Of a stretch of DNA of 64,000 nt, positions 52,304 to 63,155 are shown in pieces; within the stretch, counting starts at the first letter, position 1, and the number at the start of each line of letters is the position of its first letter. Below the pieces are notes generated by a model. It made no database searches and was not told where the DNA came from. It worked only from the letters and a program-made list of their open reading frames with translations. The position numbers and the translations under genes are program-made. The DNA comes from Plantago ovata (Eukaryota; Streptophyta; Magnoliopsida; Lamiales; Plantaginaceae): positions 94,226,753 to 94,290,752 of the forward strand of contig CM051456.1 in the NCBI GenBank assembly GCA_028274465.1. Direction: 5' to 3'.

Positions 52304-54725
52304 TTAATTATCCATTGATGGATGTCCATTAACATGTTCAAGAATGCGTCCAGTGGAAACCCAAGTCTGAAGTTTTTCAACTTTGACTTGTTTTCTACTT
52401 GTTGAGGAACTTGGAGGTTTTGAGCTAAAAGACTTTTGACTCGTGCTGGTCAAATCCACTTTTCTGATGTGGTGTCTTGCTCTGTTGACCTTTTTGCTGA
52501 ACATACTTTTCAGTAAGTTCTTTTCTAGCAAGGTTCCTTCTAGTCCTAGCATTGGGAGTCTTTTCAGAACTCTTAGGCTTGGTTTTCTTCATCTCTTTGA
52601 AGTATCTTTGCTGACTTTGCTTATACTCATGAAAGAGTTGACTTTGTTTGGTTTTGAAACCTAGTCCACTTTTCGGAGAATGCTGAGTTTTAGCTTCAGC
52701 AACCTTACTTGATTCAGGTTTGTCAGCAAAGGACTTCTGATTACTTTTAGTAATCTTGCCTTTAGTCTTAACAACTTGCTTTTCAGCAACTTGTTCGGCG
52801 GAATGCTTCACGGCATTCTTCTTCTTTCCAGTTTGCTTTTCAGCAACCTGTTTTCCTTTTAAAGTCTTGTTACTTTGAGTGGCAACAGCGAGCTTTATGG
52901 TCATAGGTACTTGATTGCATGTTTCAGCAACCTTAGTTTGACCAAACTGATAGATTACTGGTGGACTACTATTAGTAGCACGTACAAAGGAGATAGGTGA
53001 TTTATCTTTTCTCAAGATTTCTACGTTATCACCTTCACACGTTGCTCCTAAACCTTCTTTCTGAGATGGATCTCTCAAATAAGAGTTTAGTTCAGTCAGC
53101 GTATTACTCGCTTCCACATAAGATTTGAAATTGATTTTCATCTTTTTCATTTCTTGGATTTCAGCAAGTAACTTTAGAATTGAGGACTAATACTCTTCTA
53201 ATTCTAACGCCATTTGAGAATTTTTCTCTGCAGCCTCAACAATCAACCTCTTAAGACGCCTTATTTCAGCATCCTTTTCTTCTGTCTCTTCCTTCAGCAA
53301 AACGTACTTTTCAGTAGTTTGCTTGGTCAGAGTTTCAGCAAGTTGAAGTTTTTCTTGCTGTTTGTTGAGAGTTTTCTCAAATCTTTCGATTTCTCCTTGA
53401 ATCTTGTCAAGGTCAATCTCGTCTTCACTTTCTGAATCAGAGTCAGAGGTAGAATCATTTACCTGACCGGCCATGAGGCAGAATTCGTAGTTCGACACAT
53501 CTGGATAAGCTTCCATAGCTATTCCACACACTTCTTTGCCAATCTCCACGTCTAGAGTGGCTTCCTCATCGTCGGTGTCTGAACTTTCATCCTCACTGTC
53601 CTCGGAGCTTGTCTCAATGCATAATGCATCGATTTTTGCTTGAAGCTTCTTCTTTTCTTCAGCAATGAAAGCTCTTTTGAACTTCTTCTTCTTTTCAGCA
53701 GATTTGCCTTTCAGCAAGGGGCAATTTGCTTTGAAGTGTCCAGGCTTTTTGCAGTAAAAACATAGATCATTTCCAATTGCTGGTTCTTCTGATGATGTAG
53801 CTTGCTGAGCTTGCTTGTTCAGCGAGCTAGTATAATTCTTGTACTTATGGTAGTTGTTACCAAGATGTTTTTTCAGCTTCTCTTTTGCTTTTCGCCTTTC
53901 AAGTTCCTTACTGATGAATTTCTTCATGTTTTTAACAACTAAAGCATTTTCATCAGCAGGCTCTTTATCATTCTTCTTTTCAGAAGATGACGGCTTTGCA
54001 GCAAGAGCAATGTTTTGCGATTTTTCAGCAAACACATTTTCTCTTTGCTTTGTCTCATAATTGACGGTAGCAAGATGAGAGAACAACTCAGTTGGTGTAA
54101 TGTCAGGCATTCTTTGATTATAATAGAAATTTTGAGTATGGATCCATTCTTGATTCAAACTCCTGATGATAGTTTTCACTTTCTCAGAATCTGAATAAAG
54201 ATTTCCAACACCCAGCGCTGCCATTTCACTAACAAGAGTTGTGAATCTGAAGTCCAAGTCTTCCAGTGACTCGTTAGAACCTTTCTTAAAGTTTTGAAAC
54301 TTCAGCTTAAGTACTTCAAGTTTGTTTTCCTTGGTCTTGTCAGATCCAGCACAAAGATCTTGAACCATTTTCCAAGCCTCCTTAGCAGTCTTGGCACCCC
54401 ACAGTTTGCACTGTATGGTATCCGGAGTTGATCTGATGATGATATTTCTTGCTTGGCCATCAAGACGGAATCTCTTAGCTTCGTCAGAAGTCCATTCCTC
54501 TCTTGGTTTAGGCACAACCGTATCTGATGGTTCGCCTTGGATGGTTTCCTTTCCAGCTTCAGTGGTTTTATGAGGGAAACTCCTTTCAATCTTGGTGATC
54601 TTGATAGGTCCATAATTAATGACGGTGACCATCTCATCACTAATGGCCTCAAGATGTAACATCATGTTGTTTCGCCATTTCTCGTAATTTTCCAGCTTCA
54701 GCAAGGGAGCATCTCCTAAAGACAT
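52304..54725 (-). pseudogene. SIR-C gag
   Basis: The 512-codon reading at 53187-54725 starts MSLGDAPLLKLENYEKW and includes the UBN2-like domain, the complete CCHC knuckle CFYCKKPGHFKANC (near 53710-53760), the acidic Ser/Asp stretch and the coiled-coil end. The readings 52425-53150 and 52304-52552 are the Lys-rich tail. It is the best gag of this family here, with about two breaks. The ATG lies 98 bp after the primer site. Confidence 0.84.
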
Positions 54726-54824
54726 CCTGTCAGCAAAGCACTACCAAACTTGATCAAGTGAAAGTGATTTAAGGAAAGCACTTAAGGGGATCTAGGTTCA
54801 GTGCAGAAGGCTAAAGAACCTCCT

Positions 54825-54836
54825 GCTCCGATACCA
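54825..54836 (-). other. Primer binding site, initiator tRNA-Met type
   Basis: The minus strand reads TGGTATCGGAGC two bases after the LTR; the usual initiator-Met primer complement is TGGTATCAGAGC, one difference. This is the normal Copia primer. Confidence 0.85.
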
Positions 54837-54838
54837 CT

Positions 54839-56524
54839 TGTTGGTCCCTTTAAACAACAAGAAAAGACTAGAGGGGGGGGGTGAATAGTCTTTTCAAACT
54901 TTTGTCGTTTAAAACTTTCTCAGCAAGTACTTATTACTTTTCAGTAATGAGATTGCTGATACTTAACTTTCTCAGCAGGCGTAAGTTACTTTACAGTAGC
55001 TTGGTTTGCTGATACTTAAAATCAGAGAGCGGAAGTCTTTGAAACAATAAGTGCTTTTTCAGCAAGTAAAGTGTTTCAGCAAGTGATGTGAGTGACTGTG
55101 TACAAACAAATAAAATTTGCTGAAAGCTAAATGCAGTAAGTAAATCACACAAACGCTTTTTAGAGTGGTATCAGAGAGTGGCGTAATCTCCCAAGTAATC
55201 CACTTTGTTCTTTCTAGGACTGAATCCACTAAGATATGATTGAGGTTCCTTACAATCTCCTATCTAAAGCGATTCAACAGAAACCAAAGCACACTTGCTT
55301 TGTCTCCAACCTAAACTAGAGAACTCAACCTTGTTCTCCACCAAACTTGGTACTTTTAATCAGCAAAACTATGCTTGATTAAGTTCCCCCTGAATATCAC
55401 GCCTGAAAGGGTGTATTTTCAGTTAGAGAGTTTTGGGGTGAGATAACTTAATTATAACTTCTTTAGTTACAACAAGTAATCTAAGAAACACAACTTGGAA
55501 TACTTTGCAGTAAACAAGTTTGATTGTTTCTGGTGTCAAGACTTGTTCTTGTTCGAAAGAAAGAACACTTAACTAATTTCTTAGCCGAGTTTGTTCTACT
55601 TCTTCACAAGTAGCTTTTTCAAGCTTTAAGTCTTGGAACGGATCAATGGCAGTAAGAGTGTTTGAAGGTTTGTGAATTTTAAGCACAAGTGAGAGTTTGA
55701 TCACGTTGTTGACACACTTCAACTCTTTGCCGGATGACCTCTATTTATAGTGCAAGTAAGGAGCCGTTTGAATTTCAAATCCTAAGACTTTTGTTCCTTA
55801 ACATGTCACTATCTTGCTTTTGTACTTTCAGCAGCAACCTTTGTTTGTCTTCTAGTCTTTATGTCCTTCGCGTGTAAGCTTTGCATTAAATGCACCTTTG
55901 AATAGAATTCAAACAGTAACAATGGAGCGCAAAATCACGTACATTCAGCAAGAGGTCACATATGTTCATCAGCAAGTGTTTATTCTCAGTTTCAGCAAGC
56001 ACAACCTACTCTGTCTTTCAGATTTTCACTTATGCAATGCTGTTGCTGAAAATTTCACTTTCTGAGCAACACGTGCCTTACCAGTCTTCAGCAATCTTCA
56101 AGTCTTCAAGTCTTCAAGTCTTCAGATCTTCAAAAGTCTTCAAGATTCTGACCGGTTTCTTATTTGCTTCAATAATTTGTTTATAATAAACAAAATACAT
56201 CTTCAGCAAATGCTTCAATAGGTCATTTTCTTTTCAGAAAATAAGTTACATTAAAGCTAAGCATCAATAAGATATTTTCTTTTCAGAAAATAAAATACAT
56301 CATACGCTAAAGTGTCAATAAATTAATTTCTTCACAGAAATTAAAGTACGTCATCCACAAGGATAAAAACTTATCTAACACCTATCTAAGTAATTAGCAA
56401 ACGTTCCTCTTTTACAATGTCTTTTAAAAATTCTAAAATCCTATGGACCTCAAGAGTACTAGTTACTGGACTGTTCTTAATTTAGCATGGTTAATTGCTC
56501 ATCAAAATTACAAGTTTCCTAACA
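54839..56524 (-). repeat. SIR-C 5' LTR
   Basis: The 1686-bp LTR reads TGTTAGGAAACTTG (56524) to GGGACCAACA (54839) on the minus strand. A G-homopolymer near 54873 is the counterpart of the C-homopolymer at 32327. Confidence 0.92.
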
Positions 56525-56586
56525 CTTGTTATAGCTGAAAAAGTTATACTCAAGTCATCTCATCCCAAACCTCTCTAACTGATAAA
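56525..56586 (+). repeat. Sirevirus LTR scrap (continuation of SIR-B LTR)
   Basis: This 62-bp plus-strand piece (CTTGTTATAGCTGAAAAAG...) matches the part of the Sirevirus LTR near 31726-31790. It begins exactly where the SIR-B LTR at 32365 stops, sharing the CTTGT. It is cut on the right by Athila-3 at 56587; ATAAA (56582-56586) is the presumed target copy. Confidence 0.8.
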
Positions 56587-57788
56587 TGATGAATCGGAAT
56601 TTGTCAGATTCAAATTAATCAAATAAATTTGTTTTTAGCCAAAGGCAATTCACAACTACAACGAAAACCGTAGTGTAGCAGTAAAATAACCTCGAGTGTC
56701 GATCTCTAAGGACTATAACTAGCTTTATCTAATTTAACTTAAACTATAAAATCAACAGACGACTTAGCACAAATTTTTATTATCAAGATAATGGAAGTTA
56801 GTGATAGTATGATCATTCAAAGCATAGCAGGTTAATAATCATGCATGAAGTACCCGATCGTTTTGCATAGAGATCTAAGATCATAAATTGTCCAATGTGT
56901 TCCGTTCAATTCAACACTACGTAGATAGAGGGCTTAGATAGGTAAAAGAAATAAAGCAATAACTCAAAGTCTGATTCGCATTACCGCCATCATGCATAAT
57001 TTAGAACCCTTCTCTAAGAAATCACATACTATCACCAACGATAGATTTAGCTACTCATAGATGTCATGCAATCAACAAAAATCATACCAAGATTGAATGA
57101 AAACATGTTGAAAGATATATAAATATAAATAGAAAAATCTGAGATACAATGTTACCGAAGGTTGTCAATCTCCGAAGAATCACGATCTCACAAGCTCCAA
57201 ATTGATAAGAAAAATTGTCTCCTATGCTAAGAATTCCCAGAACAAGCTCTGAAGAATTCCTACCTAAAACAAATGAGAAAGGTATGAAAAAAGGTCTGAG
57301 AAAGTATGAAAAAACGTAGAGAAACAGCAACTATATATAGGAGTTCGGCAAGTGTGGGGCGAGTCGCCCCACACACCGGGCGAACCGCCTGGTGTGGGGC
57401 GAACCGCCCCGCATCCTGGGCGAATCGCCCGGGAGCTCCAGTCGGCGAGAGATGCGTTTTTTACGCGTTTTTGGATTTCTTTTCCTTTTCGGACTCTGTT
57501 TTTGCCATCTAGTGACCTTTAAGCCTTCAAACTCGACCCCTAGACTTCAAATCCCATTCGAAATCTTCTAGATACTCCAAAAATGTCCTCGGAACACCGA
57601 TTCTTCGTTCTCTTCAATATAATTGCCCGAAAAACCACGTTTTTCTCCTAAAACCTGTAAAATGCAAACTAAAGGGAAACGTGACACTATTCTAATAAAA
57701 TGCACTATAATATAGCTAAATTAACATAGAGGATAGCAAAAATAGGTGAAAAAAGACTCGAATGAAGGTGTAAAATACACGTTCATCA
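56587..57788 (-). repeat. Athila-3 3' LTR
   Basis: The 1202-bp LTR runs from TGATGAACGTG (57788) to CCGATTCATCA (56587) on the minus strand, with the palindrome array at 57357-57432 and the TATA box at 57331-57340. Confidence 0.92.
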
Positions 57789-59160
57789 AACTCCCCAAAC
57801 CGAACCTTTGCTTGTCCTCAAGCAACTAAGCTAGACTCTAATGCAAAAAACAATGCAACACAAAAAATGGAGTCTCATGCCAAATGAAATGAACTAATCT
57901 ATTGAATCTATCAAAAAACATATGAACAAAAACCATACAAATCATAACATGGATATTGGTTGAAGAATGCCTCGATTGACTCATACACATTCACATATGC
58001 ACTTATGTCAAACAAGATAGTCTCTCGTAACATTCTCTACCTGGACCTAGTCAGTGACGACGTAATGAAACATGTTAAAATACGAATGGTTTTCCCGTGC
58101 CTATGAAACTGAGGACTTACTGCTATTCACCAAGTTAAAGACTTTTCCTCAAAGAGGTCGAATCAATACTGGCTCTCATCAAACGAAGGAGGGTTCCCTA
58201 AAAAAGATAACACTCCCCTATTTTACCCATCTCTCAAGCAAAGCCTTAAACTATTCACCACTTCCTGAATGGCAGGACGAGGGTGGTCTAGAACATATGA
58301 CACTCAAACAAACAAAAGACAAAAATTACAACTCGATTACGAACATTACAAGAATTGAAAAATGAGACAAACACTTTGCTAAACTGTTTTTGGCTTTTTT
58401 GGACCCTTCCTTGCTTTTTTGGGGTCTTTTCTGTTTTTCTTTTTTTTCTCTTTTTTTCTTTTCCAGTTTTTTTCTTTTTTCTGGAATGTTTCTTTTTCTT
58501 TTTTTTTTTCTTTTTTTTTTAGCCAGCAGTAGCACAACGAAGAAGAAATTAAAATGACACACAAACGACCTCCCCAAACCTATTCGAAAGAATAGGTTGG
58601 AGTACAAACTTTACGAAAAAGGAAAACAAACTCATAACACACACTAAAAATCGAAAAACAAGTCTAATGTTAGCGTAACCCCCTCCCCAAACCTATTCGA
58701 ATGAATAGGTTGCAAACAAAGGATCACACAATCTCACACTACCTCCTTCCTAGGCATTTAGCAATCTCAAAGCAAGGTGAAAACTTGTTGCCTCTTAGGT
58801 ACATAATTACTCGGGAAAACAACCATAACATCCTAACATGCATCATCCTATTATAAAGGACTTCGTGAACCGCAGTAAAGAAAACACCACTAAGTGATGT
58901 CGAGACTACCAAGCTTAACTAAGTGCAAACATAAATGTGACAAGCCAAGCGAGAAAAACCTCAAACATATTCATAGAGATGAAGCATATAATTAATATCA
59001 TAATTAGTTAATCTACCCAATAAAAAAGTTCAAAAAATTTGGCAATAAACTCCACATAAAAACATGCAAAACTATACTAGGATGAATGTAGTGTATGCAA
59101 CTAAATACTAAGAAAGCGATAAACGTCCAAATGTAAATGCAAACAAAAGGTTTCACGAGT
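57789..59160 (-). other. Athila-3 noncoding region before 3' LTR
   Basis: Homologous to 7694-9243 with the polypurine tract at 57789-57802, the purine-rich tract (58382-58520) and both hairpin modules (58569-58600 and 58681-58714). No gene is visible. Confidence 0.75.
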
Positions 59161-59404
59161 TTATCATAAGCAAAACAAGTATAGAGATAGCCAGTGATAC
59201 CCCCCCCCCCAAACCTGAACGTCGTCGCTCGTCCCGAACGTCGAAAGTGGATTTAAGGTTAGAGCTAACTTGTACCTGTAACCTATATGACTCAAGAAAA
59301 CTCGTGAGAAACCAAAACGGGCGATAAAAGAAGTAAAAAGATCAATAATTAGCATAATAGGAGAAAAATGGGATTCCGAACGAAAATCCGGAATTCCGGG
59401 TTTC

Positions 59405-59535
59405 TGGACACCTGGGGCGAATCGTCCCAGGTGGGGGGGGGGGCGATTCGCCTGGGGCGTCCAGAACGTCCCAGACGGCCTGGTCTTGCCAGGCGAATCG
59501 CCCCACATGGGGGGCAGTTCGCTGGGCATCTCCAG
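59405..59535. promoter_or_regulatory. Internal palindrome array (Athila-3)
   Basis: GGGGCGAATCGTCCC, GGGGCGATTCGCC and GGCGAATCGCCCC units recur between the gag-like ORF and the noncoding region, where the other Athila copies have an array upstream of ORF3. ORF3 is absent here, yet the array remains. The flanking bases 59161-59404 and 59536-59679 hold no gene; a C-homopolymer is at 59199-59210. Confidence 0.5.
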
Positions 59536-59679
59536 ACTCCTGGAGACGCCTTTTTCCTCCCAAAACGTAAAATTATTATCTTAAAACCTATTTTATCACC
59601 AAATACACACGAAAAATAAATATGCATGCAATGCAAGAAAGCGATAAAACTAAACTACATGCGACCATTACCACTAATG

Positions 59680-60588
59680 TTATCCATTATCAAATGGAAA
59701 CGAATCTTGTGCATCCGTTCCATTACTCCTCGCATCTTGGGAACCATCCTTGGCTCCTCTCCGTATCTGCTCAAGCAAGTCCATGATTCCCTGAAAACTA
59801 AAATTAACAAAACCAAGAAAAACAAAATCTAAAAAATAACTAAGGGAATCAGATGGAAAATAAAAAGAGTAAAGAGGATCAAAACTTCTTTGGGACTCAT
59901 AGGTGGGTGCATGAACCAGAACGTAGGAGTCAAGATCAAGAGTATCTGCCGCAATTGATTCAAAGACACCATAATCTTCAGAGATTGGCTCCTCGACCTC
60001 AACACAACTCACGCCATCACCTTCTGACTCAAGTGAAGCAATTGATTCAGTTATCACGTCCTCCACGACTTCCTCTTGACCAACAACCTCGACATCCGCA
60101 AGTAAGGACGTGGAATCCAAGCTAAGCACTGAGGAGACTTCATCAATGGATTCTCCTCCACATTCCTCTTCATCGACAATGTCGATTTCTGGTGGCTGAC
60201 TACTAAAGCGAGAAGTCCATGCCCTTGACCCGGGAGGTGAGTCCCTATCCCAATGTTCCAGAAACTTGCTGGTTACTTCACTCCAAGTGCGCAACGATTT
60301 TTCCGGCGGGATTCTGAGCCATCTTCGAGCGTACCCTTTCAAGGCTCCCATAAATCCTCTCATACAAAGTTGCTCATGTGATAAAATAACCGCCTCCTCA
60401 TTCTCACGAGGTATCCTCAACACTCCTTCCTCGTACGTGTCTAAGAACCATCTTGGATCATCACCCATTGAAAACGTGGAGAGAATGGAGTAGTACGAAG
60501 GATCAAAGTCATAATTCCTGCAATCGTCATCCAATGTTATGCAAGGCCCTCGAGGCATCACATACTGGGGCAACGGAGGTTGACTCAT
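59680..60588 (-). CDS. Gag-like ORF of Athila-3
   Basis: This 302-codon ORF starts MSQPPLPQYVMPRGP. Residues about 40-120 (DDPRWFLDTYEEGVL, FMGALKGYARRWLRIPPEKS, LRTWSEVTSKFLEHW) have the pattern of a Retrotrans_gag core. The middle (about 135-220) is very acidic (Glu/Asp/Ser/Val). The C-terminal third contains an aromatic, hydrophobic run (SYFLDFVFLGFVNFSFQG) and a short charged end. There is no zinc knuckle or protease. It is far shorter than the Athila-1/-2 gag and only distantly similar to it. The frame is intact. It may still make a particle protein that assists a partner element; that is inference. The leader is 60589-60895. Confidence 0.65.
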   Translation of the reverse strand: MSQPPLPQYVMPRGPCITLDDDCRNYDFDPSYYSILSTFSMGDDPRWFLDTYEEGVLRIPRENEEAVILSHEQLCMRGFMGALKGYARRWLRIPPEKSLRTWSEVTSKFLEHWDRDSPPGSRAWTSRFSSQPPEIDIVDEEECGGESIDEVSSVLSLDSTSLLADVEVVGQEEVVEDVITESIASLESEGDGVSCVEVEEPISEDYGVFESIAADTLDLDSYVLVHAPTYESQRSFDPLYSFYFPSDSLSYFLDFVFLGFVNFSFQGIMDLLEQIRRGAKDGSQDARSNGTDAQDSFPFDNG

Positions 60589-60895
60589 CCTTTCATATGA
60601 CTAGTTTCTGCACACGAGGAAACAAGAAACCAAGGAGCAGAATCCACAAAAGAAAAATAAAAATTTGCAAAGAAAAACACAAAGAGTGCAAACAAACACA
60701 ATGTAATCAAGAACTTCGAGAGCACAAGCACGCAAGGTAACCGAGATCAGATTAGATGAATTTTCTGAAAAATATAGGGGGAAGAAATAGGGTAATAAAG
60801 TGAGATTTTCTGAGAGCAAACCCCCAGAGCCTGTTCTTCTGTAGGGAACTGAATGCTGAAAATATAAATAAGCTAAACAGAAAAAAGGAGTATAG

Positions 60896-60913
60896 TCCCC
60901 AGCAACGGCACCA
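60896..60913 (-). other. Primer binding site, tRNA-Asp type (Athila-3)
   Basis: The minus strand reads TGGTGCCGTTGCTGGGGA, two differences from the tRNA-Asp complement, three bases after the LTR. Confidence 0.85.
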
Positions 60914-61234
60914 ATTTGATGAATCGGAATTTGTCAGATTCAAATTAATCAAATAAATTTGTTTTTAGCCAAAGACAATTCACAACTACAACGAAAACCG
61001 TAGTGTAGCAGTAAAATAACCTCGAGTGTCGATCTCTAAGGACTATAACTAGCTTTATCTAATTTAACTTAAACTATAAAATCAACAGACGACTTAGCAC
61101 AGATTTTTCTTATCAAGATAATGGAAGTTAGTGATAGTATGATCATTCAAAGCATAGCAGGTTAATAATCATGCATGAAGTACCCGATCGTTTTGCACAG
61201 AGATCTAAGATCATGAATTGTCCAATGTGTTCCG

Positions 61235-63155
61235 TGAAAGTATATATGTCCTAGAGACAACCAACATTAAGGACGATATGTACTTTACCGCATTCAGCTT
61301 ATTGGTATTTATTTATGTTACATTTATTTAAGCATACATAAATACAATTGGCATTACATTTACAGGATAGATTATTTGGTTATTTGAATTATTCTGTAAG
61401 ATGTTCCCAAGGACTAAAGATAATCACCAAGTTAGTGGGAGCTTGCGTGTCAGAACTTAAGTCCTAAAAGTAGCCACTAGTTGATGGTCATTGAGATATG
61501 GGATACCAATGATGCGATAGAGACTAGCATGTGTTGCATCAGATCTTTAGAGGATGTAGTAGTTCTCACTGCTGCGAATAGCTTGGTTATTCATGATGGG
61601 CACATGGACACTTTGGAGAGTGTTGGCATACCCAGCCGAGAAACCATTTGGTAAATTCTATTTGAGTGTCTATGGGAGTATCGGATTGTAAGGTGATGTA
61701 ATAGTCCTCAGACTTGAGGTCAATACTACATCATATGTGGAATAATATACTTTGACCATGCGCAACGCTTCCACTCTTAAAGTAGGGTAGATACGGCATG
61801 CGTTGGGTATATTAGGAAGCGTATGGTGTCAGTGATTGGACAAAGATCAGGATTCATTCCTCCGAATAGATTCAAGGAGAGAATACTCTACATCTCATAT
61901 TTAGTGCGATCGTTAGTCAGTGGCCACTGCAATGATATGTGTTGGACATAATCATCTAGATCGACTAAGAAGATTGAGAGACAATGGATGAGTTATTGGA
62001 ATAGACACTAATCCATATTCTAGACTCATTCGAGTATTCGAGAATGAAAGGACCGTATCATCAAAGTACTCTACATCACAGGCAGTTTGTATCTCCTCAA
62101 CAAACGTTCCTTACATATTACTATTGTCTAGTGACGATTGTCTAGGAATATTCACTAAGACCTTGATTTGACCGTTGCCTAATATGTGAGGGCCTATGGG
62201 TCATATAAAACTAGGTGATAATTCTCCCCATTAAGCATTAGTGTAAATTAAATGTCAATTGGATTGGTAACATTTGATTTACTATTGTCTATGACATTTC
62301 ATTTGATGGAAATTATTAATTAAGTAAAAATTAGATTAATGACTTAATTACTATATTAAATAAAGTATCAATTGGATTGATACATATTTAATTTAATATT
62401 ATTGAGAATATTGAGAATGTTCTATTTGATAGAATTAATTAATTAAGTTGAATTGAATTCAATGGACTTAATTAATTAAAGTTAGAAATTGCATTTGAAC
62501 AAATTTAGAATGGAGTTCAAGTGCTAAAAATCCAAAAGGGGAAAGGAAAAGAGTTTTGGTCTTCCTGGGACTCGAACTCAAGACCTCTCCTATGGGAACT
62601 AGGAGAACCAACCAACTCGGCCAAGCCCATGTAACTTAGTATAAACGTTTTGCATTTATATATCCAGTCTGTGCGGCTGGTGTATAAAAAAAAAAAAAAG
62701 GGTTAGGGTTTTGATACGTGTTGTAGCTGGTTTTGTGGCTTAGAGCTCTCCTCCTCTTTTGGATTTGTTCCACGGTTGTATTCGTTCTAACTTCTTTTTT
62801 TCTTCTTTGATAAATTCTCATTTTATTATGATCTTTGAGATTTTTTGTTTTGCTTAATGTAGATTTTGAATATGGATTTCCTAGCATCCATGGAGAATTC
62901 ATCAACTAAGAATTGAACTACGTTTGACTTGATCCTGAGGGTACGTAGGCAACTTAGAATTGTTCTGAGTTCAGTCACAATCTTTAGAAGATAATCGAAT
63001 GATTAGATCAATGATTAATGGAAGCTGGAAGCTGGATAACGGGTATGTTATTTATGTGGAGCATGTAAAATAATCATTCAATCGATGATCCATGTAGGAA
63101 AATTTTCAAATTCCGCTGCATTAACCTTAGAGGTAATTTCCTACAATTACTAACA
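61235..63155 (+). repeat. Solo LTR, Angela/Tork-type Copia (copy B)
   Basis: The 1921-bp unit runs from TGAAAGTATATATG to TACTAACA with a perfect 5-bp target duplication TTCCG (61230-61234 and 63156-63160). It is the sister of 2011-4013. It is inserted in the Athila-3 5' LTR and so is younger than that element. An A-homopolymer is at about 62686-62699. Confidence 0.92.
62561..62630 (-). other. tRNA-like segment with A and B box motifs (copy B)
   Basis: The minus strand holds TGGCCGAGTTGG (62612-62623) and GAGTTCGAGTCCC (about 62567-62579), fitting Pol III A and B boxes. It is the counterpart of 3419-3483. Confidence 0.5.

Larger units (their letters stand above)
47331..56524 (-). mobile_element. 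SIR-C: young Sirevirus, 5' LTR to env-like start
   Basis: Oriented leftwards: 5' LTR 54839-56524, initiator-Met primer site, gag, pol, hairpin array, env-like promoter and the start of the env-like gene up to the gap. Its 5' LTR is nearly identical to the LTR at 30678-32364, and the two are bordered by complementary copies of one 5-mer (CTTGT at 56525-56529, ACAAG at 32365-32369). I therefore take 28966-32364 as its 3' part on a reversed contig. The LTR similarity implies an insertion well under a million years old. The coding part shows many apparent breaks between the gap and about 50500 and few beyond, which looks more like sequence quality than age. Confidence 0.82.
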
